This document shows, one piece after another, positions 1 to 10,352 of a stretch of 64,000 nucleotides of DNA. A program made the position numbers and the translations under genes. The notes under the pieces are model-generated. The model was not told the DNA's origin, ran no database searches, and saw nothing but the letters and a program-made list of their open reading frames with translations. Origin of the DNA: Loktanella sp. D2R18 (GTDB lineage: Bacteria > Pseudomonadota > Alphaproteobacteria > Rhodobacterales > Rhodobacteraceae). The DNA lies in the NCBI RefSeq assembly GCF_003318235.1, contig NZ_QOCG01000006.1, positions 248,001 through 312,000 on the forward strand, written 5' to 3'. Numbering within the stretch: the first letter of the stretch is position 1; every line of letters starts with the position of its first letter.

Positions 1-1
1 T

Positions 2-217
2 GTGAAGGACGCGGATCGCGACCCATATGACGTGCTTGGGGTTTCCCCTGATGCGTCAATGGATCAAGTGCGCAAAGCTTGGCGCAATTTGGTCCGCGAA
101 ACCCACCCCGACCAGATGATCGCGCGCGGCGTCCCTCCCGAGGCGGTTAAGCTGGCAGAACGCCGTATGGTTGCCATAAATCGTGCGTGGGAAGACATCC
201 AAGGCGCACGCGCGTGA
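2..217 (+). CDS. DnaJ (J-domain) protein, C-terminal part, cut by window edge
   Basis: The visible 71 residues are essentially one J domain: a DPYDVLGV start of helix I, a helix II rich in basic residues, and the diagnostic HPD tripeptide (ETHPDQM) that stimulates Hsp70/DnaK ATPase. The frame is open to the left edge, and a J domain ending the protein fits DjlA-like proteins (TerB domain followed by a terminal J domain), so I expect the real start upstream; the GTG at position 2 is only the first possible start. The stop overlaps the GTG of the next gene (GTGA), suggesting coupling. The J domain is certain; the DjlA-type architecture is inferred. Confidence 0.75.
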   Translation: MKDADRDPYDVLGVSPDASMDQVRKAWRNLVRETHPDQMIARGVPPEAVKLAERRMVAINRAWEDIQGARA

Positions 218-1221
218 GGATCGCCACCTATAATGTAGAATGGTTTGATCGCCTATTTGACGATGATGACGGATTGATTGACGACGACAGCTGGTCGGCC
301 CGCTGGGATGTGACCAAGGCGCAGCAGACGGCGGCGCTTGGCGCGGTATTTCAGGCGCTTGACGCAGATGCGGTCATGATCATTGAGGCCCCCGATACCA
401 GCCCAACCCGCAGCGCGGTGCGTGCGCTGGGTGCATTTGCCAGCCATTTTGGACTACGGGCCAGCGCGGCAATTGTCGGTTTCGCCAATGATACCCAGCA
501 AGAAATCGCGTTGCTGTATGATCCGAATGTCGTCCAAGTCACCCATGATCCGCTGAGCGATGATAAATACCCGCGTTTTGACCAGACCTTTGCGATGGAT
601 TTGGATGTCGATGCCTCCCCCGACCCGATACGCTGGTCGAAACCTCCGCTAGAATTGGCGCTTGATGGGCCTGCGGGGCCGTTGCGCCTGATCGGTGTGC
701 ACGCGAAATCAAAGGCACCACATGGTGCGACCTCTGATGCCGAAGCCATCCGCATCTCGATTGAAAACAGGCGCAAACAATTGGCCCAATGTATATGGCT
801 GCGTGGTCGGGTGGATGCCCACCTTGCACAGGGCGATGACCTGATCATTTTGGGAGATTTTAATGACGGGCCGGGGCTGGATGAATATGAAAAACTGTTT
901 GGCCGCTCTAGCGTCGAAGTCGTTTTGGGCGAAGGGAGCGCTGCACAAATGTATGATCCGCACGCGCGGCAGGCGCTAAGCCGCAGGTTGGGCGCAGCAC
1001 CGACAACCTCGCGGTTTAAACGCAAAGGGCAGCCCTATCTTCAGGCCCTGTTAGACTACATAATGGTGTCACCGGGGCTACGTGCACAGAACCCTGAATG
1101 GCAGATTTGGCACCCGTTCGATCACCCCGAATGCTATGAAAACAAGTCACTACAGGCAGCGCTGTTGCAGGCTTCTGATCATTTTCCTGTGGTTTTGGAA
1201 TTGCCGAACAAAAGAACCTAG
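214..1221 (+). CDS. Endonuclease/exonuclease/phosphatase (EEP) family protein
   Basis: A 335-residue protein of the EEP superfamily (DNase I/exonuclease III/inositol phosphatase fold). The family hallmarks are visible: N-terminal IATYNVEWF (Asn of the metal site), a central GVHAKSK segment, ILGDFND (Asp/Asn catalytic block) and a C-terminal ASDHFPV (the Asp-His pair). I start it at the GTG at 214, which overlaps the upstream stop as GTGA and places the IATYN motif at the very N-terminus as in relatives; a GTG at 187 would add nine unlikely residues. No signal peptide. The substrate (nucleic acid or phosphoester) cannot be told. It converges with the PP2C gene, overlapping it by a few bases. 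Confidence 0.85.
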   Translation: MRIATYNVEWFDRLFDDDDGLIDDDSWSARWDVTKAQQTAALGAVFQALDADAVMIIEAPDTSPTRSAVRALGAFASHFGLRASAAIVGFANDTQQEIALLYDPNVVQVTHDPLSDDKYPRFDQTFAMDLDVDASPDPIRWSKPPLELALDGPAGPLRLIGVHAKSKAPHGATSDAEAIRISIENRRKQLAQCIWLRGRVDAHLAQGDDLIILGDFNDGPGLDEYEKLFGRSSVEVVLGEGSAAQMYDPHARQALSRRLGAAPTTSRFKRKGQPYLQALLDYIMVSPGLRAQNPEWQIWHPFDHPECYENKSLQAALLQASDHFPVVLELPNKRT

Positions 1222-2024
1222 TCTCGCGCACATTTAATGACGGCAAAGGCAATATTGTCTTGCTCAGGGTCGCCTAGGTTTTCGAGTGCTGCCAAAAGCG
1301 CATCCGCGATTTTTTGGGCTGATTGTTGGGATGTTGCATCCAAAATGTCGCTGATTTGCGGGTCTGACAAATATTGCAGCCCGTCGCTTGAGACGATGAC
1401 GATATCTCCATCGCACAGCATGGTGGGCGTTTTTGGGCAATCGATTGCCTTGATGTCACGGCCCCGAATGACAGAGGTCAATGTATGGCGGCTGGGGTGA
1501 TCGCGACCTTCTTGTTCAGATAGTGCGCCGATTTTGACAAGCATATCAATCTGCGGAGCCATGGAGTGCGTCGCGCTGAGTTGTTGCAACGCGCCGTCAC
1601 GATATAGATACAGCGGTGAATCCCCGATCGAAGCCCATGACAATGCGTTATCGACAATGATTGTTGCCAAAAGCGTCGAGCCCATACCGTATGTTTCAGC
1701 GTGGGCTTTCGCATGTACCCCGACCTGCGTATTCGCCGTTCGGGCAGCGGTGGTCAGTAGGGCAGGGATGTCCGCCTTGCAGGCCAGCAGGTCGGAATTT
1801 TGTGCGGTAATTTGGCGAAACACTTCCGCGCTGACAATGCCGCTGGCGACGTCACCCGCAGCATGGCCGCCAAGCCCATCGGCAACCACCACGCTTCCAA
1901 GAACATCGGGCCCCGCCGCTTGGGACAAAAGCGCATCTTCTTGATAGTCCCGCGCACCTTGGTGCGTTGTTGTCGCCATGTCATAGCGGAATGCTACTTT
2001 TAAGCTTTGATCTGTATCCGCCAC
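1218..2024 (-). CDS. PP2C-family serine/threonine protein phosphatase
   Basis: A PPM/PP2C phosphatase of about 268 residues that dephosphorylates Ser/Thr using two metal ions. The metal-binding blocks are in order: QED at 28-30, VADGLGGH around 47-54, GDSP around 134-137, SSDG around 212-215 and a late DN. It is a compact single-domain cytosolic enzyme without membrane segment or sensor domain. I choose the GTG at 2024 because a GAGG box lies about eight bases upstream; an ATG at 1979 (just before the first motif) is possible, and the longer reading from 2090 adds 22 residues that do not look like protein. No partner Ser/Thr kinase gene lies next to it here. Confidence 0.85.
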   Translation of the reverse strand: MADTDQSLKVAFRYDMATTTHQGARDYQEDALLSQAAGPDVLGSVVVADGLGGHAAGDVASGIVSAEVFRQITAQNSDLLACKADIPALLTTAARTANTQVGVHAKAHAETYGMGSTLLATIIVDNALSWASIGDSPLYLYRDGALQQLSATHSMAPQIDMLVKIGALSEQEGRDHPSRHTLTSVIRGRDIKAIDCPKTPTMLCDGDIVIVSSDGLQYLSDPQISDILDATSQQSAQKIADALLAALENLGDPEQDNIAFAVIKCARD

Positions 2025-2120
2025 GTAGAGCCCCTCAAACGCATGTATTTCAACAATCCTAAAAGGATAACTTGTCCAACAGATGCACACCCAATGGCAA
2101 AATCATGGCCATCGCATATT

Positions 2121-3662
2121 CTATTTTTTAAATTTGATTGCGACTGTCGCGTCAAGTGCCGCAGCCAGCCCGTTTAAGCGGTTTTCCGCGACCTCGCCGA
2201 ACAGGGGGCGGGCGTGTTCTGTTAACACCAAGGTCAGCGTGCGTTTGCGTGAGTTCCACTTTAGCTTGCCCGGCGGTTCATCCGCCGACAGCCAGAGCAT
2301 TGCGCCCAAACGCATGGCTTTCCCTAAAATCTGTGCTTCTTTGATTTGTGCTTCATCTAGCATGGCAAAAAGTGGCGCAAACCGAGTTTTGTCGGTTTTG
2401 CTGGTGTAGCGGTGCATCAGCGCCAAGCCCAAAAACACCCGTTCATAGTGTTTGAGCCCACCAAGATTGGCGCGGGTGGCGTTATCGAATGTGACTTCGG
2501 CGCGGTAATCGGGGTGCGCGCGCCAACTGACGTCATGTAGCAGGCAGGCGGCCTTGATGATTCGAATGCGCTGCCAATTGGCCCGCGGAAACAGCGGTTT
2601 TACAAAGTCATAGAGTAACCTGCCAAAACCGGGCATGCGCGCATCTTTAGCTTCGGCAAAGCGGCAGGCCTCAATTAGCGGGTCCCGTTCCCGCAGGTCG
2701 CGCGGCATCTGTTCGAACAGCATCCCTTCGCGGATACCGTAAGACGACACAGCAACGTCTTTGGGTTTAAACACCCGCATCAATTCGCGTAGCACCACCG
2801 ATGCTAGCGGAACAAGCGCGACGCGGCTTTCCGAAATACTGCAGCGTGTACGGAGCTCTTGCAGGTCTGACTTATCGATATAATTGGCTGTCTTGCTGAT
2901 CTGGCGTGATGACATGCGGTATTCATGCAAAACCGTAAGCGGATAACCCCGCCGTTCCATATCAACCCGCGCGATGGCCCGCCAGGATCCGCCGACCAAA
3001 AACAGGCGCATGCCGGTTTCATTGCCCATTTCATCATGAAGCCGGGCAATGGTTTCGCGGACAAATGCTTTGACGGCTTTCTTGCCACCTTTGATCTCGC
3101 GCAGCTTGAGTGGGCCCAAAGCCGAGGTCACACGCTGCCCGACGCGCCCATCAGATAGATCAGCAAGTTCCATCGAAGATCCGCCAATATCGCAGACCAA
3201 CCCGTAGCTGCCGGGCCAGCCAAGCAACACGCCTTGCGCCGAAAGCCGGGCCTCTTCTTTGCCGTCGATAATCCAGAGTTTAACGCCTGTTTCGCGCAAG
3301 ACCTCTTCACGAAAATCGTGCCCGTCACTGGCTTCGCGCACGGCGGCTGTGGCGACGGCGGTCAGGGGCAGGATGCCCATTCCTTCGGCAAGGGCCGCAA
3401 ACCGACGGATCGCAGATAGGGCACGCACGCGTCCTTGCGGGTTGAGATGCCCGGTTTCCGACAGCCCCGCTCCCAATGCGCACATGATTTTTTCATTGTA
3501 GAAATAAGCTGGGGACCGCGCCGCGCCGTCAAACACCACCAACCGGACAGAGTTCGAGCCAACATCAATCACACCCACGCGGCTCAACCCTCTGGCGGCG
3601 GCATCGTCAAACAACGGGCGCCCAAACGGTCCCCAATCAATCGTCTCGGGTTGCTGTGTCAT
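2121..3662 (-). CDS. ppx: Exopolyphosphatase, Ppx/GppA family
   Basis: A 513-residue Ppx/GppA phosphatase with the actin-like ASKHA fold, which releases phosphate from polyphosphate (or acts on pppGpp). Visible motifs are the first phosphate loop GVIDVGSNSVRLV at about 30-42, ATAAVREASDG, the acidic segment DGKEEARLSAQGV at about 133-145, and the second phosphate loop CDIGGSSMEL at about 157-166. The C-terminal third contains the helical HD-like part (LLHDVSWRAHPDYR). It shares the strand of ppk further right, so the usual ppk-ppx pair is present but separated by a glycosyltransferase on the other strand. Choice of Ppx over GppA rests on the ppk neighbour. Confidence 0.88.
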   Translation of the reverse strand: MTQQPETIDWGPFGRPLFDDAAARGLSRVGVIDVGSNSVRLVVFDGAARSPAYFYNEKIMCALGAGLSETGHLNPQGRVRALSAIRRFAALAEGMGILPLTAVATAAVREASDGHDFREEVLRETGVKLWIIDGKEEARLSAQGVLLGWPGSYGLVCDIGGSSMELADLSDGRVGQRVTSALGPLKLREIKGGKKAVKAFVRETIARLHDEMGNETGMRLFLVGGSWRAIARVDMERRGYPLTVLHEYRMSSRQISKTANYIDKSDLQELRTRCSISESRVALVPLASVVLRELMRVFKPKDVAVSSYGIREGMLFEQMPRDLRERDPLIEACRFAEAKDARMPGFGRLLYDFVKPLFPRANWQRIRIIKAACLLHDVSWRAHPDYRAEVTFDNATRANLGGLKHYERVFLGLALMHRYTSKTDKTRFAPLFAMLDEAQIKEAQILGKAMRLGAMLWLSADEPPGKLKWNSRKRTLTLVLTEHARPLFGEVAENRLNGLAAALDATVAIKFKK

Positions 3663-3717
3663 GATGTCCCCGTCGTTTTGCAGCGTTCATCATGAAGCCA
3701 ATAGGCCCATCCGTCAA

Positions 3718-3746
3718 TTGCTAGCTGTTCTGTTTTCACTTATACT
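3718..3746 (+). promoter_or_regulatory. Candidate sigma-70 type promoter for the glycosyltransferase gene
   Basis: TTGCTA (3718-3723) and TATACT (3741-3746) are separated by exactly 17 bases and lie about 40 bases before the ATG at 3787, which has an AAGGA ribosome-binding site. The match to the housekeeping -35/-10 consensus is good, and it suggests that the inserted gene carries its own promoter. Confidence 0.5.
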
Positions 3747-3786
3747 GCAACCTCATGTCACGTCGCCGTTTTTAAGGACAGTATAA

Positions 3787-4827
3787 ATGCAACTGGCACC
3801 GATTGAGGGACCACTACAAAAATTCGATGATCTCTCGCTCATTTCAGGTGATTTGGCACGCCCTAGTAGTTTTACACTTACTGGCCTTATTCGCAACGAA
3901 ATGCATTTTTTACCTGCGTTTTTGCCATACTACCGCGGGTTAGGTGTTGATCGTTTTGTATTTATTGACGACCAATCAGACGATGGTTCACGCGCGTTTT
4001 TACAGGCGCAAAATGATGTTGTTGTGTTAAAATCAGGGCGGCGTTTTGGCGATAAGGTCCCGTCTGTCGACGTGCCATGGCTGCCACCAAGCGACAACAG
4101 ACGCATGCAAATTATGTGGCGCATGCTGATTCAAGAAAAATTCGCCTGTGACACATGGGCGCTTCATGTCGACGTAGATGAATTTCTAGACTTACCGGAT
4201 GGTATGAATGTTCAGAAACTCGTTAACGTAGCAGAGGCCGAGGGCGTTGAGATGCTGTGGGCTGTGATGATAGAATTGTATCCTGAGCGGCTTAACGATC
4301 TTCCGGCTACGCAGAAAAATGAAGTTATTGATTTGAATGCCGACTGGTTTTTTGACGCACGGCAACACATTGGGTTAAGTGGGCGGCCGATACCACGTAT
4401 GGTGTATTCTGGAAGTCGATCACGTTTGTTATTCCAGTATGATGTAAAGAGACGCGGAAATTGGTTAAAGCGCAATATTAGGCGTAAAATGGGGTTAAAA
4501 CCACCTGGCGCACATGCGATCCGCAAGCCTTCGTTTTTGCGTTGGCGCAAAGGTGCCTACATGGAAAGCCCTCATGCAGTTGATCTAATCGCGTCACAAA
4601 AGGTTATTTTGCCGTTGCGCCATTTCAAGTTTAATGCGCATATGCATGCCCGCGTGAATGCTGCCATCAAGGGTGGCGCATATCATAACCAGTCATCTGA
4701 TTATAAAGCCTTAGCTGACTTGTTCGAAAAAATGTCGCGTGACAACGGGGCATTTGGCTGCAAGTTTTCCCGCCCCTACCGCGGGTATGAAGGCTTTAAA
4801 GCCGCGCGCATCGCATGCGGCCTATAG
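3787..4827 (+). CDS. Glycosyltransferase family 2-like protein (Glyco_tranf_2_4 type)
   Basis: A 346-residue cytosolic protein of the group of GT2-related transferases that open with an IRNEMHFLPAFLPYYRGLGVD type sequence. Nucleotide-sugar binding features are RNE at 36-38, DDQSDDG at 61-67 and the metal-binding D-x-D block DVDEFLDLP at about 129-137. It has no membrane span. The C-terminal part is basic and rich in aromatic residues. It sits alone on the plus strand between ppx and ppk and has its own likely promoter; its base composition is visibly more A+T rich than the flanking genes, which suggests later acquisition. The acceptor is unknown; surface polysaccharide modification is the usual role of such genes. 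Confidence 0.8.
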   Translation: MQLAPIEGPLQKFDDLSLISGDLARPSSFTLTGLIRNEMHFLPAFLPYYRGLGVDRFVFIDDQSDDGSRAFLQAQNDVVVLKSGRRFGDKVPSVDVPWLPPSDNRRMQIMWRMLIQEKFACDTWALHVDVDEFLDLPDGMNVQKLVNVAEAEGVEMLWAVMIELYPERLNDLPATQKNEVIDLNADWFFDARQHIGLSGRPIPRMVYSGSRSRLLFQYDVKRRGNWLKRNIRRKMGLKPPGAHAIRKPSFLRWRKGAYMESPHAVDLIASQKVILPLRHFKFNAHMHARVNAAIKGGAYHNQSSDYKALADLFEKMSRDNGAFGCKFSRPYRGYEGFKAARIACGL

Positions 4828-4829
4828 TG

Positions 4830-6998
4830 TTAATCGTCGGTGTGCGTTAGCGTAGGCACATCGGATGCGCCTGCTGACCCACGACCAGACAGGGACGGAT
4901 TTTCCATAAAGAAACGGTGGCAGTTGAACGCAAATTCGCCTTCGGGGATTTCGGCCCGGGTAAAGCTGCCGTCGGCGGCCATGACCCAACTTTGCGCGAC
5001 ATCGGCCATATTGGCAGCCATGACTTGCCCGACGATCTGCGCCTTGACAGTGGCGTTTTTGATTTCGACCAGCGTTTCAACCCGGCGGTTTAGGTTCCGG
5101 CCCATCCAATCAGCGGAACTGATAAAGACCCGCGCCTTTTTGGACGGCAGCTCTGCCCCATTACCAAAGCACACGATGCGCGAATGTTCCAAAAACCGTC
5201 CGACGATGGATTTCACGCGGATATTTTCGGACAGCCCTTTGACGCCGGGGCGTAGCCCGCAAATGCCACGGATCACCAGGCTGATTTTCACCCCCGCTTG
5301 CGAGGCCGCATAAAGCGCGTCGATCACATCCGATTCAATCAGTGAATTCATCTTGGCCCAGATCATGGCGGGCTTCCCGTTGCGGGCGTTTTCTGCCTCT
5401 GCCGCGATACTATCAAGCAAGGACTGCTTTAGGCTAATCGGCGAAATCGCCAGATTTTCTAACGTTTCGGGCTGGGCGTAACCTGAGAGGTAGTTGAACA
5501 CTTTGGTCGCGTCGCGGCCCAATTTAGTGTCACAGGTAAAGAAGCTTAGATCGGTATAAATCCGCGCCGTGATCGGGTGATAGTTGCCTGTGCCGAAATG
5601 CGTATAAGTCACTAGTTTGTCACCTTCGCGGCGCACGACGGTGCTGATTTTCGCATGGGTTTTGTAGTTCAAGAACCCGTAAACCACGTGCGCGCCAGCC
5701 CGTTCGAGACGGCGCGATTGGCGGATGTTGGCAGCTTCGTCAAAACGGGCTTTGAGTTCAACCAAGGCGGTGACGGATTTGCCATCTTCGGCGGCTTCGC
5801 ACAGGGCCTCGACGATGGGCGATCGTTTGGATGTGCGGTAAAGCGTTTGTTTGATCGCGACGACATCGGGATCACGCGCGGCCTGCGCGAGGAACCTGAC
5901 AACCATGTCAAAAGTTTCATAGGGGTGGTGCAAAAGCATGTCTTTTTGGCGGATCGCAGCAAACATATCGCCATCGTGGTCTTGGACCCGTTCAGGCACA
6001 CGGGGAGAAAAAGATGGCCACAATAGGTCGGGGCGGTTGTCCAAGACCAGTTCGCTCAGGTCTGCGATACCGATCATGCCGTCAACTTCGACGACGGCTT
6101 CGGATGTGACGTGCAATTCGGACATCACAAGGGTCTGCAACGCGGCTGGGGCCTTTGCGGAAATCTTCAGTCTGACAACCTCTCCGCGGCGGCGCCGTTT
6201 GAGTGCGGTTTCAAATTCGCGCACCAAATCTTCGGCCTCGTCTTCGACTTCTAGATCGCTGTCGCGCAGGACTTTAAAGGCGCAGTTGCCTTTGACCTTA
6301 TAGCCCGGGAAAAGCTGACCGATATGCAGCAAAAGCAGTTCTTCGAGCGGCAAAAAACGTTGCCCATCTTCGGTTGGGAGGGGGATAAAACGATCGATCT
6401 GCGCGGGGACAGGCAATAGCGCGCGCAGGGTACGTTTATCTCCGGTCCGTTCAAGCTGCAGTGCGAGCGCAAACCCTTCGTTGGGGATGAACGGAAACGG
6501 GTGCGCAGGGTCAATCGCCAGCGGTGACAGAACCGGGAATACTTGTTCAAGAAACACATCTTCAAGATAGCGGACTTCGTCTTTGGTCAGGTCGGCGCGC
6601 GTAAGCAGGTGAATATCCTGCGTACCCATTTCCGTTTGCAATGCGGTAAATACGGTTTGCTGGCGCGTCATTAGTTTGCGGGCATCTGCGTCGATCAGAA
6701 CAAGCTGTTCTGCAGGTGTCAGCCCATCAAGGCCGGGGGTGGCATTGCCTGCATTCGCCAATTCGCGCAGCCCCGCAACGCGGACGCTAAAAAATTCATC
6801 CAGATTTGCAGCTGAAATTGACAGGAACCGCAGGCGTTCAAGTAGCGGTACGCGCGGGTTTTCGGCCTCTTCCAGCACGCGCCAGTTAAAGCCAAGCCAG
6901 CTGAGTTCGCGGTTCACAAAACGGGCTGGTGTCGCCAGATCAATGTCGAGTTCGGTCGGTGCGGGAAACGCGCCTTCGAGAAAATTTGTGGTATTCAT
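4830..6998 (-). CDS. ppk: Polyphosphate kinase 1
   Basis: PPK1, about 722 residues, reversibly polymerises the ATP gamma-phosphate into inorganic polyphosphate. The four-domain PPK1 plan is recognisable: the N-terminal [20 protein letters not shown] block, the middle domain, then the two phospholipase-D-like catalytic halves with NYKTHAKIS (the autophosphorylated His), FGTGNYHP, and a second block with [16 protein letters not shown] use the ATG at 6998, which has AAGG five bases upstream; a GTG at 7016 in the same frame is the alternative. It is convergent with the glycosyltransferase, with two bases between stops. Together with ppx it sets cellular polyphosphate. Confidence 0.96.
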   Translation of the reverse strand: MNTTNFLEGAFPAPTELDIDLATPARFVNRELSWLGFNWRVLEEAENPRVPLLERLRFLSISAANLDEFFSVRVAGLRELANAGNATPGLDGLTPAEQLVLIDADARKLMTRQQTVFTALQTEMGTQDIHLLTRADLTKDEVRYLEDVFLEQVFPVLSPLAIDPAHPFPFIPNEGFALALQLERTGDKRTLRALLPVPAQIDRFIPLPTEDGQRFLPLEELLLLHIGQLFPGYKVKGNCAFKVLRDSDLEVEDEAEDLVREFETALKRRRRGEVVRLKISAKAPAALQTLVMSELHVTSEAVVEVDGMIGIADLSELVLDNRPDLLWPSFSPRVPERVQDHDGDMFAAIRQKDMLLHHPYETFDMVVRFLAQAARDPDVVAIKQTLYRTSKRSPIVEALCEAAEDGKSVTALVELKARFDEAANIRQSRRLERAGAHVVYGFLNYKTHAKISTVVRREGDKLVTYTHFGTGNYHPITARIYTDLSFFTCDTKLGRDATKVFNYLSGYAQPETLENLAISPISLKQSLLDSIAAEAENARNGKPAMIWAKMNSLIESDVIDALYAASQAGVKISLVIRGICGLRPGVKGLSENIRVKSIVGRFLEHSRIVCFGNGAELPSKKARVFISSADWMGRNLNRRVETLVEIKNATVKAQIVGQVMAANMADVAQSWVMAADGSFTRAEIPEGEFAFNCHRFFMENPSLSGRGSAGASDVPTLTHTDD

Positions 6999-7055
6999 AG
7001 CGGCCTTATGCGCCACAGTTGTTGCGGCTTTGTGACAATTATTGCGCTCTGCCGC

Positions 7056-7712
7056 CTACTTGTCCAGAAGGTCCGCTGCGAGCGCCTTGTTGATCTTGCG
7101 TCCTTGGGCCAAGGCCGCCGCGTCAAGCCGGGCGACAATATCAGCAGCCGCAGCGAATGAGCGTTCAATCCGCGTTGTCAAATATTGCACCAACGGTGGG
7201 CCGGGCATGATTTGACGGTCGGCAAAAAGCTTCATAATCAGCGCTGACAATAAAGCATCATCGGGGTTGGCGATTTGCGTGATTGTGGTGGCTTGCATCC
7301 GGCTGGCCAAGTCAGGCAGGGGGATTTGCCATCGGGTCGGCGCATCTTGCGCGGTCATCAATAGCGTGCCGCCGGTATTGCGCAGATGGTTGTGCAGGTG
7401 GAACATCGCCTCTTGCGCGGTGTCTGGCAGCGTCTCCATATCTTCGACAATCACGCAATCGGCGCTTGGTTGAAAATCTGCGGGCATCGTTTTGGCGTTC
7501 AGCGTTTGCGCGCCAGATTGGATTTGGAAAATTCGTGCAAGATGACTTTTGCCGCAACCCTTTGGCCCAACGATGGCCAGCTTGCGGTCCGGCCAGGATT
7601 GCGGCGCAGTCAGCATTGCAAACGCCTGAGCGTTCGCAGCCGAGACAAAGAAATCATTTGGCCCCAGCGCAACACCTGTTGGCCAGTTAAATGTCAGTTG
7701 TTCCGCCATCAT
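7056..7712 (-). CDS. hdaA: DnaA-like AAA+ regulator, HdaA/Hda type
   Basis: A 218-residue protein consisting of only the AAA+ part of DnaA, with no DNA-binding domain IV. The Walker A loop is GPKGCGKS (about 49-56) and the Walker B region reads CVIVEDME. In Caulobacter and other alphaproteobacteria this class (HdaA) promotes hydrolysis of DnaA-ATP together with the beta clamp and so prevents re-initiation. The N-terminal LTFNW stretch resembles a clamp-binding peptide (QLTFNW; family QLxLxF). The start ATG at 7712 shares a base with the TAA stop of the upstream permease gene (TAATG), which points to translational coupling; a second ATG follows immediately. Confidence 0.85.
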   Translation of the reverse strand: MMAEQLTFNWPTGVALGPNDFFVSAANAQAFAMLTAPQSWPDRKLAIVGPKGCGKSHLARIFQIQSGAQTLNAKTMPADFQPSADCVIVEDMETLPDTAQEAMFHLHNHLRNTGGTLLMTAQDAPTRWQIPLPDLASRMQATTITQIANPDDALLSALIMKLFADRQIMPGPPLVQYLTTRIERSFAAAADIVARLDAAALAQGRKINKALAADLLDK

Positions 7713-8815
7713 TATTCGTCCGACGATTGCCCGCGATACAACAGGCCGCTTTTGTAGTGCTCAATTGCGTAGCGAGCCAGTACACCGATGATCGCTGCCA
7801 ATGGAACGGCGACCAACATACCAACAAAGCCAAACAGGGACCCGAAAACCGACAACGCAAAGAGCAGCCAAACCGGATGCAACCCGACCGAATTGCCAAC
7901 CAATTTAGGGGTTAGCACATTACCCTCCAGGAACTGTCCGAGCATAAAAATACCTGCGACTATCCCAATGCGTAGCCAGTTAGTTCCCTGTTCAACAGTT
8001 TCACCATCAATCTGTTCGGTGCCTGCCCAAAATTGAAATAACGCTAGCCCGATTGCTAAAACGCCACCGACAAGTGCCCCAACATAGGGAATGAAAGTCA
8101 CCAGCCCCGCGATAAATCCAACGATCAGCCCGAATTTGAGCCCGGCAATCATCAGGGCGACTGCATAATAGGTGCCCAAAATCAGACAAACAGTACCTTG
8201 ACCGCGGATGAAAGACGCCAGCGTGTTATCGATCTGACGCGCCAGACTACGCACGGTTTCAACGTGATCACGTGGTAAAAGTTCGTCAACGCGTGCGGTC
8301 ATACGGTCCCAATCCAGCAGTAGGTAAAATGCGACAACAGGCACGATGACCAAAAGAACGACAACATTGAGCAAACCAATCGCCGAACTCAGCAAGCTGT
8401 TCATTAATTCGCCGCCCTTCGATTGGATTGCCTCGCCAATTGCGAGCAGCTGCTTGTGAATCGTGCTTTCCGAATCCAACAGTGACGGGAAGCGTTCGGT
8501 CAATGCCGCTTGCAGGCGATTGAACAGCTCAGGCGCGGTATCGACCAACTGACTTGTTTGTTCGATCAGTGTCGGAATCACGAGTAAGATCAAAAGAATG
8601 AATACCAGCGCCGCGACTAAAGTGATGATAGTGACCGACACGGCGCGGCTGAGCCCCATTGCCTCAAGCCTGTCTGCAATGGGATCAAGGCAATAGGCAA
8701 TCGCGCCGCCCAAGACAAAGGGCAATATCACATCGCCTAAAAACCACAGGATCACCAACAAAACCGCCGTGACGATTCCCCAGTATTTTGCTTGCTGTTG
8801 GACCGGCAGCGCCAT
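7712..8815 (-). CDS. AI-2E family transporter (PerM/YdiK-type permease)
   Basis: A 367-residue inner-membrane protein with the layout of the AI-2E/PerM family: two N-terminal spans, a further span, a long helical soluble stretch (residues about 95-150), then a block of C-terminal hydrophobic segments including FIPYVGALVGGVLAI and a terminal PLAAIIGVLARY. Members export small solutes or act as Na+/H+ antiporters; the substrate cannot be read from sequence. It is the first gene of a two-gene unit with hdaA, an arrangement I recall as common in Rhodobacteraceae. Confidence 0.88.
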   Translation of the reverse strand: MALPVQQQAKYWGIVTAVLLVILWFLGDVILPFVLGGAIAYCLDPIADRLEAMGLSRAVSVTIITLVAALVFILLILLVIPTLIEQTSQLVDTAPELFNRLQAALTERFPSLLDSESTIHKQLLAIGEAIQSKGGELMNSLLSSAIGLLNVVVLLVIVPVVAFYLLLDWDRMTARVDELLPRDHVETVRSLARQIDNTLASFIRGQGTVCLILGTYYAVALMIAGLKFGLIVGFIAGLVTFIPYVGALVGGVLAIGLALFQFWAGTEQIDGETVEQGTNWLRIGIVAGIFMLGQFLEGNVLTPKLVGNSVGLHPVWLLFALSVFGSLFGFVGMLVAVPLAAIIGVLARYAIEHYKSGLLYRGQSSDE

Positions 8816-8987
8816 GTGATACCTCTTGTTGCTTGGTCATTTAGATGCGGTATGACACGCATTCTTGCAAGGGTTGTGGATGAAATAACGTGCAATTGCG
8901 ACCCGTTTGCGCATATGTCTGCGCTTGCGAGGGCCGTCCACCCAGATTAAACCCAAAGCAACTGAATATCCCAAGAAGGCCGATCCC

Positions 8988-10328
8988 ATGCGCATGAGCC
9001 GCTATTTTCTTCCCGTTCTCAAAGAAACGCCCCGCGAGGCACAGATCGTCAGCCACCGCTATATGTTGCAGGCAGGCATGATCAAACAAGCCAGTGCAGG
9101 CATCTATTCGTGGTTGCCATTAGGTTTCAAAGTTCTGCGTAAGATCGAAAATATCGTGCATGAAGAACAGGCGCGCGCGGGCCATATCGCGATTCAGATG
9201 CCGACAATTCAATCGGCTGATCTGTGGCGTGAATCTGGTCGCTATGATGCTTACGGCGAAGAAATGCTGCGCATCAAAGATCGCGGCGGTCGTGAATTGT
9301 TGTTTACGCCGACGGCCGAAGAACTGGTGACGGATATCTTTCGGTCGCATGTGACCAGCTACAAAGATTTGCCGCTTACGCTTTATCAAATTCAATGGAA
9401 ATTCCGCGACGAAGTCCGCCCACGTTTTGGCGTCATGCGTGGTCGCGAATTCTATATGAAAGACGGGTATAACTTTGATCTAACCAAAGAGGATGCGCTG
9501 CACGCCTATAACCGCCATCTTGTCAGCTATCTGCGCACCTATGAACGGCTTGGGCTTCAGGCGATTCCGATGCGCGCGGATTCAGGCCCGATTGGTGGCG
9601 ATGATACGCATGAATTCCTTGTGCTGGCTGAAACCGGCGAATCCGAAGTGTTCTATGACAGCGAGATCACCGATCTGAAATTCGGTGACCGTGAGATCGA
9701 CTATGATGACAAGGCCGCATGTGCCGCCGTCCTTGAAGAATTCACCAGCCGCTACGCACGCACCGATGAAACCCACGACGAGGCTATGTTCGCCGAGGTT
9801 CCCGAAGACCGCAAACGCACTGCGCGTGGGATTGAGGTCGGCCAAATTTTTTATTTCGGCACTAAATATTCCGAAAGCATGGGCGCGATGGTCGATGATG
9901 GAAAGGGCGGCAAGGTGCCTGTCCACATGGGGTCGCACGGGATCGGCGTGTCACGGCTGTTGGGCGCGATCATCGAAGCCAGCCACGACGACAAAGGTAT
10001 CATCTGGCCCGAAGGTGTCACACCGTTCCATGTTGGTATTTTGAATATGCGTTCGGGCGATGAAGCCTGTGATGCGGCTTGCGAAGACCTTTACAAACAG
10101 TTTACCGCTGCTGGCCTAGAGCCACTGTATGATGACCGCGATGAACGGGCAGGGGCCAAGTTCGGAACGATGGATATGATCGGTCTGCCTTGGCGTATTA
10201 CGATTGGTCCACGCGGGATCAAAAATGGCGTTGTCGAAGTCACCTGTCGTCGCACCGGTGAAGCGACCGAGATGCCCGCTGCAGAAGCAATTGCCAAAAT
10301 CGTCGCGATTTATGAGGGTATCGCATAG
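8988..10328 (+). CDS. proS: Prolyl-tRNA synthetase (class II, short alphaproteobacterial type)
   Basis: Charges tRNA-Pro with proline. At 446 residues it is the short form lacking the inserted YbaK-like editing domain found in the enteric enzyme (about 570 residues). Class II motifs are present: motif 1 region [12 protein letters not shown], motif 2 [21 protein letters not shown], and motif 3 [16 protein letters not shown]; the anticodon-binding domain follows (RDERAGAKF). I take the ATG at 8988 (AAGG upstream, homologous start MRMSRYFLP). The longer reading frame from 8907 adds a proline/lysine-rich leader unlike the family. A strong terminator follows. Confidence 0.96.
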   Translation: MRMSRYFLPVLKETPREAQIVSHRYMLQAGMIKQASAGIYSWLPLGFKVLRKIENIVHEEQARAGHIAIQMPTIQSADLWRESGRYDAYGEEMLRIKDRGGRELLFTPTAEELVTDIFRSHVTSYKDLPLTLYQIQWKFRDEVRPRFGVMRGREFYMKDGYNFDLTKEDALHAYNRHLVSYLRTYERLGLQAIPMRADSGPIGGDDTHEFLVLAETGESEVFYDSEITDLKFGDREIDYDDKAACAAVLEEFTSRYARTDETHDEAMFAEVPEDRKRTARGIEVGQIFYFGTKYSESMGAMVDDGKGGKVPVHMGSHGIGVSRLLGAIIEASHDDKGIIWPEGVTPFHVGILNMRSGDEACDAACEDLYKQFTAAGLEPLYDDRDERAGAKFGTMDMIGLPWRITIGPRGIKNGVVEVTCRRTGEATEMPAAEAIAKIVAIYEGIA

Positions 10329-10352
10329 GTAAAACACCACGATGTGAACTTG

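Noticed and set aside
351..1025. Minus-strand frame of 224 codons opposite the EEP phosphatase
   Set aside because: Antisense to a gene with complete EEP motifs; composition typical of a shadow frame.
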